DNA of 64,000 bases. Origin: Pseudomonadota bacterium (GTDB lineage: Bacteria > Pseudomonadota > Alphaproteobacteria > Rhizobiales > Aestuariivirgaceae). The stretch covers positions 1-64,000 of the forward strand of contig CAUJIO010000034.1 of assembly GCA_963205315.1 (NCBI GenBank), written 5' to 3'. The notes under the pieces are model-generated. The model did no database searches and was not told the DNA's origin. It saw only the letters and a program-made list of their open reading frames with translations. This document shows positions 57,182 through 64,000 of the stretch, in pieces. Made by a program: the position numbers and the translations under genes. The first letter of the stretch is position 1. Each line of letters opens with the position of its first letter.

Positions 57182-58141
57182 ATGACCCGCGAACCCCGGA
57201 CGCCCCTCCTCAAGTGCCAGCATCTGCTGGCCATTGACGATTTGTCTCCCGCCGAAGCCTTGAGCATCCTCGATCTCGCCGAACGCTACGTCGAGGTCAG
57301 CCGCCAGATCGACAAGCGGCATGCGGTCCTCCAGGGCCGCACCCAGGTGAACCTGTTCTTCGAATCCTCGACCCGCACGCAAAGCTCCTTCGAGATTGCC
57401 GGCAAGCGGTTGGGAGCCGACGTCATGAACATGGCGGTCGCCAACTCCGCCGTGTCAAAGGGCGAAACCCTGCTCGACACGGCCATGACCATCAACGCCA
57501 TGCAGCCGGATTTCCTTGTGGTCCGCCACCAGTCATCGGGTGCGGTGGAGTTGCTGGCCCAGAAAGTGTCCTGCGCCGTCATCAATGCGGGTGATGGCCA
57601 GCATGAGCATCCCACCCAGGCGTTGCTCGATGCCCTCACCATCCGCCGCCACAAGAAGCGCTTCGAGGGCCTGAATGTCGCCATCTGCGGCGATGTCCTG
57701 CACTCGCGCGTTGCCCGGTCCAACATCCATTTGCTCGGCAAGCTCGGTGCCCGCGTGCGCGTCGTGGCGCCCTCCACCTTGCTCCCCTCCGGCATCGCCA
57801 ATTTCGGTGTTGAGGTCTTCCGGTCCATGGACGTGGGCCTGAAGGGCGCCGACGTCGTCATGATGCTGCGGCTGCAACTCGAGCGCATGTCCGGCGCTTT
57901 CGTACCATCGATCCGCGAATACTATCGGTTCTTCGGCCTCAATGCCGAAAAGCTGAAACTGGCGAAGCCGGATGCACTGGTTATGCACCCCGGTCCCATG
58001 AATCGCGGCATCGAGATCGACTCGGATGTCGCCGACGGCGTGCAGTCCGTCATCCGTGAGCAGGTGGAAATGGGTGTGGCGGTCCGCATGGCGGTGCTCG
58101 ATGCCCTGTCCCGCAACATGCCGGGCGGAGGCAACGCATGA
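57182..58141 (+). CDS. pyrB: Aspartate carbamoyltransferase catalytic subunit
   Basis: This 319-aa enzyme condenses carbamoyl phosphate with aspartate in pyrimidine synthesis. The carbamoyl-phosphate site [12 protein letters not shown] is near residue 58, HQSSGAVE near 108, [18 protein letters not shown] near 138 and an [11 protein letters not shown] segment near 265. I use ATG 57182; a TTG at 57143 would add 13 residues. It overlaps the pyrC-like gene by four bases, consistent with a joint complex. Confidence 0.95.
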   Translation: MTREPRTPLLKCQHLLAIDDLSPAEALSILDLAERYVEVSRQIDKRHAVLQGRTQVNLFFESSTRTQSSFEIAGKRLGADVMNMAVANSAVSKGETLLDTAMTINAMQPDFLVVRHQSSGAVELLAQKVSCAVINAGDGQHEHPTQALLDALTIRRHKKRFEGLNVAICGDVLHSRVARSNIHLLGKLGARVRVVAPSTLLPSGIANFGVEVFRSMDVGLKGADVVMMLRLQLERMSGAFVPSIREYYRFFGLNAEKLKLAKPDALVMHPGPMNRGIEIDSDVADGVQSVIREQVEMGVAVRMAVLDALSRNMPGGGNA

Positions 58142-59454
58142 GAACGCAAGCCCCGCGCAGCAGCAACCGCCGCGCCTACATCAACGCCAACATCGTCGCT
58201 CCAGCACAAAACCTGAACGGCAAGGGCGGCATCCTCATCGAGGACGGCTGGATCCTGCAGTGCGGGCCGAAGGTGACGCGCGAGTCCGTTGGCGCAACTA
58301 CCACTGTCGTCGACTGTTCCGGACTGACCCTCGTCCCCGGCCTGATTGACATGCGCGTCTTCACCGGCGAACCCGGCACCGAATATCGCGAGACCCTGGC
58401 CAGTGCGTCGGAGGCTGCGGCCGCCGGCGGCGTCACCACGATGATCGTCATGCCTAACACCCAGCCGGTGATCGATGACGCGGCCATCGTCGATTTCATC
58501 ATGCGCCGCGCCCGTGATACGGCGTCGGTGCGCGTTGCACCCATGGCAGCCATCACCAAGGGCCTCGGTGGTGAGTTGATGACCGAGATTGGCGGCTTGA
58601 AAGAGGCCGGTGCCGTCGCCATCACCGAGGGAACCAAAGCCGTCGCAAATGCCAATGTCTTCCGCCGCGCGCTGACCTACGCCAAGGACTTCGGCATGCT
58701 CGTCGTCCAGCACGTCGAGGAACCGGCGCTGGCGACAGGTGTGATGAATGCTGGTGAAGCCGCCAGCAGGCTCGGCCTTTCCGGCAACCCCGCCATGTCT
58801 GAAGTCATCATGCTTGAGCGCGACCTGCGCCTTGTTGAACTGACCGGCGCCCGTTACCACGCCTCGCAGGTGTCGTGCGCACTCTCGGTCGACGTCATGC
58901 GCAATGCCAAGTCCCGTGGCCTGCCTGTGACCTGTGGTGTTTCCGTGCATCATTTGACGTTGAACGAAGGCGACATCGGCGCCTACCGCAGCTTCTTCAA
59001 GCTGTCGCCGCCGCTGCGCAGCGAGGATGACCGCCGCGCCCTGGTCGAAGCCGTGGCCGATGGCACGATTGACGTCATCGTTTCCGGGCATGACCCGCAG
59101 AGCGCCGATACTAAGCGGCTTCCCTTTGCCGAGGCCGCCTTTGGGGCTGCCGGGCTGGATACGATGCTGTCAGCCGCATTGAGTCTTTATCACAACGAAA
59201 ACATAAGCTTGCCGCGCCTGGTTGAAGCGATGTCTTCAAATCCTGCAACCATCCTAGGATTGGAATCTGGTCGGTTGGAAGCGGGTGCACCGGCAGATTT
59301 CGCCCTTGTCGATCTGAACCTCAGCTGGACCGTCGAGGATACCTTGCTGCGCTCGCGTGCGAAGAACTCGCCCTTCGAGCACCGCACGCTGGAAGGCAGA
59401 TGCGTGGAGACCATCGTTGCAGGCGAAAGCGTTTACGCCTACGTTCGCCCCTAG
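58138..59454 (+). CDS. pyrC: Dihydroorotase-like protein (PyrC-prime), probably inactive
   Basis: The 438-aa protein has the dihydroorotase fold and lies directly after pyrB. The metal-binding HxH is missing: the segment that should read PGLIDxHxH is [14 protein letters not shown] near residue 65. The DHAPH segment is also altered ([16 protein letters not shown] near 312). This matches the pseudo-dihydroorotase that pairs with class A aspartate transcarbamoylase as a structural partner. An active pyrC should be elsewhere. Sequence-based annotation as plain dihydroorotase would be misleading. Confidence 0.88.
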   Translation: MRTQAPRSSNRRAYINANIVAPAQNLNGKGGILIEDGWILQCGPKVTRESVGATTTVVDCSGLTLVPGLIDMRVFTGEPGTEYRETLASASEAAAAGGVTTMIVMPNTQPVIDDAAIVDFIMRRARDTASVRVAPMAAITKGLGGELMTEIGGLKEAGAVAITEGTKAVANANVFRRALTYAKDFGMLVVQHVEEPALATGVMNAGEAASRLGLSGNPAMSEVIMLERDLRLVELTGARYHASQVSCALSVDVMRNAKSRGLPVTCGVSVHHLTLNEGDIGAYRSFFKLSPPLRSEDDRRALVEAVADGTIDVIVSGHDPQSADTKRLPFAEAAFGAAGLDTMLSAALSLYHNENISLPRLVEAMSSNPATILGLESGRLEAGAPADFALVDLNLSWTVEDTLLRSRAKNSPFEHRTLEGRCVETIVAGESVYAYVRP

Positions 59455-59469
59455 TTGACCTCTGGGGGA

Positions 59470-60078
59470 ATGATGGGTCTCTCTGCCCTTGAAATGCTGG
59501 TGTCGCTCGCCTTCGGTTATCTCTGCGGCACTATTCCGTTCGGCCTCATTCTCACAAAGTCGGCTGGCCTCGGCGATATTCGCACCATCGGCTCCGGCAA
59601 CATCGGCGCCACCAATGTGCTGCGGACGGGAAACAAGAAGGTGGCGGCCCTCACGCTCATCCTTGACGCCCTGAAGGGTACGGTGCCCGCACTGGTCATG
59701 GGCTGGCTCTATGCACCTCAGGCGGCGATCCTTGCCGGCCTTGCCGCGTTCTTCGGCCATCTGTTTCCGATGTGGCTGGGCTTCAAGGGCGGCAAGGGTG
59801 TGGCGACCTCCGTTGGCGTGCTTTTCGGCCTGTTCTGGCCGCTGGGCCTGATCTTCATCGCCGTGTGGATTGTCATGGCCCTGGTCTTCCGCATCTCGTC
59901 GCTCTCGGCCCTCACCGCAAGCCTGATTTCGCCGTTCTCGGCCTATCTGCTTGGCCGCGGCGACCTGACGCTTCCGGCTGCCGTCATGGCCATCATGGTT
60001 TTTATCACCCATCGCACCAATATCGCGCGCATCCTGAACGGCGAGGAACCGCGCATTGGCAAGTCGAAGCCGCTGTGA
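59470..60078 (+). CDS. plsY: Glycerol-3-phosphate acyltransferase PlsY
   Basis: This 202-aa membrane enzyme acylates glycerol-3-phosphate from acyl-phosphate in the first step of phospholipid synthesis. Motifs are intact: [12 protein letters not shown] near residue 40, FKGGKGVAT near 100 and [17 protein letters not shown] near the end. Start is ATG 59470 or 59473, after a GGGGG site. It is 15 bases after the pyrC-like gene and overlaps a possible GTG start of dprA. Confidence 0.93.
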   Translation: MMGLSALEMLVSLAFGYLCGTIPFGLILTKSAGLGDIRTIGSGNIGATNVLRTGNKKVAALTLILDALKGTVPALVMGWLYAPQAAILAGLAAFFGHLFPMWLGFKGGKGVATSVGVLFGLFWPLGLIFIAVWIVMALVFRISSLSALTASLISPFSAYLLGRGDLTLPAAVMAIMVFITHRTNIARILNGEEPRIGKSKPL

Positions 60079-60089
60079 CACTGGCCGTC

Positions 60090-61178
60090 ATGAGTCCTGC
60101 AGAGCGCCGCGACTGGCTCAGGCTCAGCATGAGCGAAAATGTCGGCCCGGCCACCTTCCGCACACTGATGAAACGCTATGGCAATGCCGCCGCAGCGCTT
60201 GCCGCCATCCCTGAACTCTCCCGCAAGGGCGGCCTCACACGAACGCCCAGGCTCTATGGCGAGGACGCAGCCCAGCGCGACCTTGATCGTGCCGAAGCCT
60301 TCGGTGCCCGCTTCGTCGCCATGGCGGAAGCGGACTATCCGCCGCTTCTGCGCATGGCCGATTCTGCCCCGCCCCTGCTCTGCATCAAGGGCGATGCCAG
60401 CCTGCTGACGAAAAGCGGTGTCGCCATCGTCGGCGCCCGCAATGCCTCAGCCATCGGCCGCAAGTTCGCACGGCAACTGGCCTTTGATATTGGCGGCGCC
60501 GGTCATGCCATTGTCTCCGGACTGGCACGGGGCATCGACACGGCAGCGCATGAGGCTTCGTTGGAAACCGGCACCATTGCCGTTATCGCCGGCGGCATCG
60601 ATAACGTCTACCCGCCTGAAAACGATGCCTTGCAGGCAGCAATCGGCGAGCGCGGTGTCGTCGTCACCGAAATGACGCCCGGCACCGTGCCGCGCGCCGA
60701 GCATTTCCCACGCCGCAACCGGATCATCTCCGGCATCGCGCGTGCCCTCATCGTCGTTGAAGCGGCCGTCCGCTCCGGCTCGCTCATCACGGCGCGCTAT
60801 GCCGGCGAGCAGGGCCGCGATGTGTTTGCTGTCCCCGGCTCGCCTCTCGACCCGCGCTGCGAGGGCTCCAACAAACTGATTCGCGACGGCGCCATCTTGC
60901 TCATGTCATCGCGTGATGTCCTGGAAGCCCTGGCCTCGGAACCCCAGCCGCGCCAGATGCAGTTCCTCGAGTCGGACTCTGATCCCATTGAACCGCGAGA
61001 TTTGAAGGACTCGGACCGCGACCGTCTCCTCGAATTGCTTTCGCCCACTCCCGTCGATACCGATGACCTGATCCGCGAGAGCCGGTTGGATCCCGGCGCG
61101 GTTTCTGCTCTGATCCTCGAACTGTCACTAGCCGGCAAGATCATCCGTTATCCCAACGGCGCTGTCTCGCTGGCCTGA
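60090..61178 (+). CDS. dprA: DNA-processing protein DprA
   Basis: The product is 362 aa from ATG 60090; GTG 60075 overlaps the plsY stop and is an alternative. The Rossmann-like core has VAIVGARNASAIGRKFARQL near residue 112, VSGLARGIDTAAHEASLE near 145, and FPRRNRIISGIARALIVVEA near 205. A C-terminal winged helix (DTDDLIRESRLDPGAVSALI) follows. DprA loads RecA on incoming single-stranded DNA during transformation. The last 31 bases overlap the convergent chaC. Confidence 0.94.
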   Translation: MSPAERRDWLRLSMSENVGPATFRTLMKRYGNAAAALAAIPELSRKGGLTRTPRLYGEDAAQRDLDRAEAFGARFVAMAEADYPPLLRMADSAPPLLCIKGDASLLTKSGVAIVGARNASAIGRKFARQLAFDIGGAGHAIVSGLARGIDTAAHEASLETGTIAVIAGGIDNVYPPENDALQAAIGERGVVVTEMTPGTVPRAEHFPRRNRIISGIARALIVVEAAVRSGSLITARYAGEQGRDVFAVPGSPLDPRCEGSNKLIRDGAILLMSSRDVLEALASEPQPRQMQFLESDSDPIEPRDLKDSDRDRLLELLSPTPVDTDDLIRESRLDPGAVSALILELSLAGKIIRYPNGAVSLA

Positions 61179-61864
61179 TGCATCTTGTGGATTTCAGCCG
61201 CCACCAGCCGCTGCAATTCCCACAGATAGCTATCATGGATACCCTCTTCTTCGAGCTTCGCCACCGTTTGCTGCAGGTAAGCGGCTCCTGATCCCCCATA
61301 GCCGGCAGCGCGCGCCAGCATGTGCGCCTGCAGGTGGATCGGATGCTTCACATGGAAGATATCGCCACGCATTCCGGCATAAAAGGTCAGGGCCCGTTGC
61401 CGCCGCCCGGCAATGTCCATGTGCACCCAGCGCCAGGCCCGCGCCAGCCGCCGGTACGGAACTTCGCGGCGGAACAGTTTTTCGATCTCGAACTCTGGTG
61501 CCTCGTCGCTCAGGCGGAAGACTTCACCCTTGCAGCAACCGCCGGCTTCCAGCGCCAGCATGAGCCCCGGCTGCTCGGGCGAACCACGGAACCTGTTGAC
61601 CTGCATGCAGAATGACCTGTGCCAGCCACGCAACGTCGCAGTCCGGCGTTCGACAAAGGCGAATCCAGGATTCCACAGCAGCGAGCCATAACCGAAGACC
61701 CAGATGGGCCGTTCGGCGTGGCTGTTCATGACAGTGGAGACGGCTTCAGCGTAATCCTCATCCGTCATCTTGGTCCGGTTGGGATCGTCGGGCAGATCGT
61801 CCTGCGGCACCTTGCGGTCGACATGGGCCACCAGTTCGGGGGTGAGAACCAGTTTTCCGCGCAT
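61148..61864 (-). CDS. ChaC-type glutathione-specific gamma-glutamylcyclotransferase
   Basis: This 238-aa protein breaks glutathione into 5-oxoproline and Cys-Gly. The substrate motif VFGYGSLLWNPGF is near residue 56; a FRGSPEQPGLMLALEAGG segment near 95 and a YRRLARAWRWV region near 140 follow. The catalytic glutamate region is expected between them. It lies 15 bases downstream of the XRE-cupin regulator on the same strand, so regulator and enzyme probably form an operon. Confidence 0.92.
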   Translation of the reverse strand: MRGKLVLTPELVAHVDRKVPQDDLPDDPNRTKMTDEDYAEAVSTVMNSHAERPIWVFGYGSLLWNPGFAFVERRTATLRGWHRSFCMQVNRFRGSPEQPGLMLALEAGGCCKGEVFRLSDEAPEFEIEKLFRREVPYRRLARAWRWVHMDIAGRRQRALTFYAGMRGDIFHVKHPIHLQAHMLARAAGYGGSGAAYLQQTVAKLEEEGIHDSYLWELQRLVAAEIHKMHQASETAPLG

Positions 61865-61879
61865 GACGCTTGGGGCTTT

Positions 61880-62506
61880 CTAGCTGGACTGCGCCTCGGC
61901 GCCGCCCAATTGCCGCAGCACCAGCACCATTGTTGCATGGGCCTCGCCCTCGCCGACATTCTCGATCCGGTGTGGCAGGTCGCCGCGAAACCGCAACGTT
62001 TCACCAGCCTTCACCCGCTTCATCTGCTCGCCCGTTGTGACTTCCAACTCACCCTTGAGAATGTAGAGATGTTCGACCGTACCGGGCAGATGCGGGTCGG
62101 ACTCGAGAACACCCTTGGGCTGGGCGCGGAAATCATACCACTGGACCTGCTCCACCAGATTGAGAGGGCCAGCAATGGCCAGGCGGCAAAGACCGTCCTG
62201 GCTTTCGAGGATCGGCACACCCGATTTCAGCTGGTGCTCCAGGAACAATTGCTGATCGTCGGTGCGCAGCACCTCGTCAATCGTCGTGTCGAGCGCCCGC
62301 GACAGCCGGTAAACCGTTGATAATGTTGGATTTGTCTCGTTCCGTTCGATCTGCGAAATGATCGACTTGGCCACCCCCGACTGCTCTGACAGATCGCCAA
62401 GCGACATGTTGTAGGCCTTGCGCAGCCTCTGGATGGTCTTGCCCAGCGACGGCGTCGGATCAAAATCTGGTGAATCGGTAGGTTTCTTGCCGCGACGCGT
62501 TGACAT
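61880..62506 (-). CDS. XRE-type HTH regulator with C-terminal cupin domain
   Basis: This 208-aa protein has a helix-turn-helix at residues 22-78 (LRKAYNMSLGDLSEQSGVAK, then QIERNETNPTLSTVYRL) and a cupin barrel at residues 120-195 (GTVEHLYILKGELEVTTGEQ, then LRFRGDLPHRIENVG). Such proteins sense a small metabolite in the cupin and usually repress. A perfect palindrome lies 25-44 bases upstream of its start, suggesting autoregulation. Cotranscription with chaC points to glutathione or amino-acid metabolism. Confidence 0.92.
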   Translation of the reverse strand: MSTRRGKKPTDSPDFDPTPSLGKTIQRLRKAYNMSLGDLSEQSGVAKSIISQIERNETNPTLSTVYRLSRALDTTIDEVLRTDDQQLFLEHQLKSGVPILESQDGLCRLAIAGPLNLVEQVQWYDFRAQPKGVLESDPHLPGTVEHLYILKGELEVTTGEQMKRVKAGETLRFRGDLPHRIENVGEGEAHATMVLVLRQLGGAEAQSS

Positions 62507-62530
62507 TTCGCCGTCCTGTACTTAGAACTA

Positions 62531-62550
62531 GTGTTCGTTAAAACGAACAC
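62531..62550. promoter_or_regulatory. Perfect inverted-repeat operator before the XRE-cupin gene
   Basis: GTGTTCGTT-AA-AACGAACAC is a perfect 9-bp inverted repeat around two bases. It lies in the 169-base divergent spacer, 25-44 bases upstream of the XRE-cupin start and about 125 from the ferredoxin start. It is a likely autoregulatory site. Confidence 0.75.
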
Positions 62551-62675
62551 CACCGTTGTTCGGTGTTCTGTCTGTCCTGCTGATACCCCGCTTTCGTTTT
62601 GAAGATCAAACGAAATCGTCGGTGCGGTAAAGGACTTGTACGGAAGACCGAACGTTTGAAGTAGCGAACAGACCG

Positions 62676-62990
62676 ATGAGCAAGATCAAGGTTATCGACC
62701 AGTCCGGCATCAGTCACATCCTCGATGCAGTCGAGGGCTGGCGCGTCATGGAAATCATCCGCGAGCACGGATTTGAAGTCGGTGGCCTCTGTGGTGGCGC
62801 CTGTGCGTGTGCCACCTGTCACGTCGAAGTCAGCGACGGCTGGGTGGAGAAACTCCATCCTGCCAACGACGACGAAGAAGCCATGCTCGACAATGTGCCG
62901 ATCCTGTCCAACGGGTCGCGCCTGTCCTGCCAGATCATCTTCACGCCAGAACTTGACGGTCTCGAGGTCAAGCTGGTCGCCAACGGCTGA
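62676..62990 (+). CDS. [2Fe-2S] ferredoxin, adrenodoxin type
   Basis: This 104-aa electron carrier has cluster ligands in CGGACACATCHVEV near residue 39 (C-x5-C-x2-C with an extra Cys between) and LSCQI near residue 85. LHPANDDEEAMLDNVP near 60 is the partner-binding acidic helix of adrenodoxin and Fdx-like ferredoxins. It starts 11 bases before cysG, so it may donate electrons in the same pathway, or serve hydroxylases or iron-sulfur assembly. Confidence 0.92.
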   Translation: MSKIKVIDQSGISHILDAVEGWRVMEIIREHGFEVGGLCGGACACATCHVEVSDGWVEKLHPANDDEEAMLDNVPILSNGSRLSCQIIFTPELDGLEVKLVANG

Positions 62991-63001
62991 GGTTCAAACC
63001 C

Positions 63002-64000
63002 ATGCGTTACTTTCCGATCTTCTACGACCTGAAGGACCGCCCGGTCACGGTGATCGGCGGCGGCGAGGAAGCCTTGCGCAAGATCCGCCTGCTGCTCAAG
63101 ACCGAAGCCGTCATCGCTGTCATCGCGCCGGAGATTCATGACGAACTGGCCGCCGAGCCGCGCGTCAACTGGATCGCCCGGCATTATCAGCCATCGCTGA
63201 TCGAAGGATCGGCCCTGGTGTATTCGGCTGACGTTCCCCTGAATACCCGCGTCGCCGCCGATGCCCAGTCGCTTGGCATTCCGGTCAACGCCGTCGACAA
63301 TCCCTCGATCTCGACCTTCATCGTCCCCTCGATCGTCGACCGCGATCCCGTTGTCGTGGCGATCGGCACCGAGGGTACGGCCCCGATCCTCGGCCAGGGC
63401 CTGCGCGCCCGCATCGATGCGTTGCTCCCGGCGAAGCTGGGCGATCTCGCCCGCGCCGCGACGGACCTGCGTGAACGCGTCGCCGGCACCATCCCCGTCG
63501 GCAACCGCCGCCGCGGATTCTGGCACCGCTTCTTCTTCGGCGAACCGCGGGACGCTTTCCTCGCCGGGGAATCCTGCAACTATCTGGCCGGCGTCGAGGG
63601 CCTGTTCCTCGATCTGGACCCGGCACCCGTAGGGCGTGTCACCTTCATCACAGCTGCTTCGGATGATCCGGAACTCCTGACCCTCAAGGCGCAGCGCAAA
63701 CTGCATGAGGCCGATATCATCGTTCATGACCGGGCCGTCAATCCGGCCGTTCTGGAAATGGCGCGGCGCGATGCGGTGCGAATGGCCGTCAAGGGTGAAC
63801 TCTTCGATGGTGCTACGGACCTGCTCGTCGCGCATGCCAAATCTGGGCAGCGCGTCGTTCGCCTGTCGGTGGCCGAGCCCTCGCTGGAGGAGACCGTCTC
63901 TGTTGCCGCCGATGGCATTGCCTTTGAGACCGTTCCCGCCGTCGCAAGTCCTCGCGCCGCCGATATCATCCCCTTCCCCGTTCGCGATGACATTCGCGAC
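63002..64000 (+). CDS. cysG: Siroheme synthase CysG-like, open at the right edge (partial)
   Basis: The frame is open from ATG 63002 to the window end (333 codons). Residues 1-115 are the precorrin-2 dehydrogenase/ferrochelatase part (YFPIFYDLKDRPVTVIGGGE near the start, then NAVDNPSISTFIVPSIVDRD near 98). A dimerisation region follows. The C-terminal part resembles the SUMT methyltransferase (DDPELLTLKAQRKLHEADII near 222) but has ITAASDDP where the SAM-binding VGAGPGDP is expected. It may therefore lack methyltransferase activity. Siroheme serves sulfite and nitrite reductases. Confidence 0.88.
   Translation, partial: MRYFPIFYDLKDRPVTVIGGGEEALRKIRLLLKTEAVIAVIAPEIHDELAAEPRVNWIARHYQPSLIEGSALVYSADVPLNTRVAADAQSLGIPVNAVDNPSISTFIVPSIVDRDPVVVAIGTEGTAPILGQGLRARIDALLPAKLGDLARAATDLRERVAGTIPVGNRRRGFWHRFFFGEPRDAFLAGESCNYLAGVEGLFLDLDPAPVGRVTFITAASDDPELLTLKAQRKLHEADIIVHDRAVNPAVLEMARRDAVRMAVKGELFDGATDLLVAHAKSGQRVVRLSVAEPSLEETVSVAADGIAFETVPAVASPRAADIIPFPVRDDIRD

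Overview
This 64-kb window comes from a high-GC alphaproteobacterial chromosome, most likely order Hyphomicrobiales (Rhizobiales). The strongest evidence is two gene blocks whose order is, as far as I know, typical of that group. One is ftsB-pdhA-pdhB-pdhC-lpdA-lipA-COQ10/RatA-cinA-ispDF-dusB-ntrB-ntrC-ntrY-ntrX-hfq-hflX-mazG. The other is gatA/gatC/ruvX/pyrB/pyrC/plsY/dprA. The bifunctional IspDF, the lipoyl-bearing PdhB and the PyrC-like protein without metal ligands point the same way. The genus is not determined.

Layout. 1-2.9 kb: the 3' end of a type I secretion adaptor (HlyD family), a GFA-family protein, gdhA, and a decayed phage/island integrase beside tRNA-Ser(UGA). 2.9-5.0 kb: a class II aldolase and two exported proteins. 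5.1-17.9 kb: a plus-strand run for cell-wall work (rlpA, dac), DNA replication (tmk, holB), translation (metG), tatD, a metallo-beta-lactamase-fold enzyme, a large exported protein of unknown function, a GNAT enzyme, an SDR-DoxX fusion, a DUF2269 protein and mazG. 18.4-27.4 kb: the minus-strand nitrogen-regulation run dusB-ntrB-ntrC-ntrY-ntrX-hfq-hflX. 27.5-38.6 kb: ispDF and cinA, then a minus-strand pyruvate dehydrogenase and lipoate block. 38.7-45.9 kb: an Rrf2 regulator with an MFS exporter, a TauE/SafE transporter, a rhodanese-metZ pair, and a large dimethylglycine/sarcosine dehydrogenase-like flavoprotein. 45.9-56.5 kb: two RTX calcium-binding proteins (one a lipase), with a peroxiredoxin, gatCA, a UPF0173 hydrolase, ruvX and an AEC transporter between them. 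57-64 kb: pyrB, pyrC-like, plsY and dprA, then chaC with a cupin/XRE regulator, a [2Fe-2S] ferredoxin and the start of cysG.

How the genes may work together. The two RTX proteins share a C-terminal architecture and both end in Phe-Ile-Leu, as expected of type I secretion substrates; the HlyD fragment at the left edge is a possible exporter component. The pdh block makes and lipoylates pyruvate dehydrogenase. MetZ, rhodanese, CysG, ferredoxin and ChaC form a loose sulfur/thiol theme. A GTTCG-N6-CGAAC inverted repeat occurs in front of both the XRE-cupin regulator and the rhodanese-metZ pair, which may link them.

Most of the window is conserved core chromosome. I see no CRISPR array, intact mobile element or obvious defence island. 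The best leads are the shared operator, the palindromic repeat inserted in frame in the pdhC linker, the Rrf2 palindrome over its own ribosome binding site, the RTX/type I secretion set and the integrase scar at tRNA-Ser.
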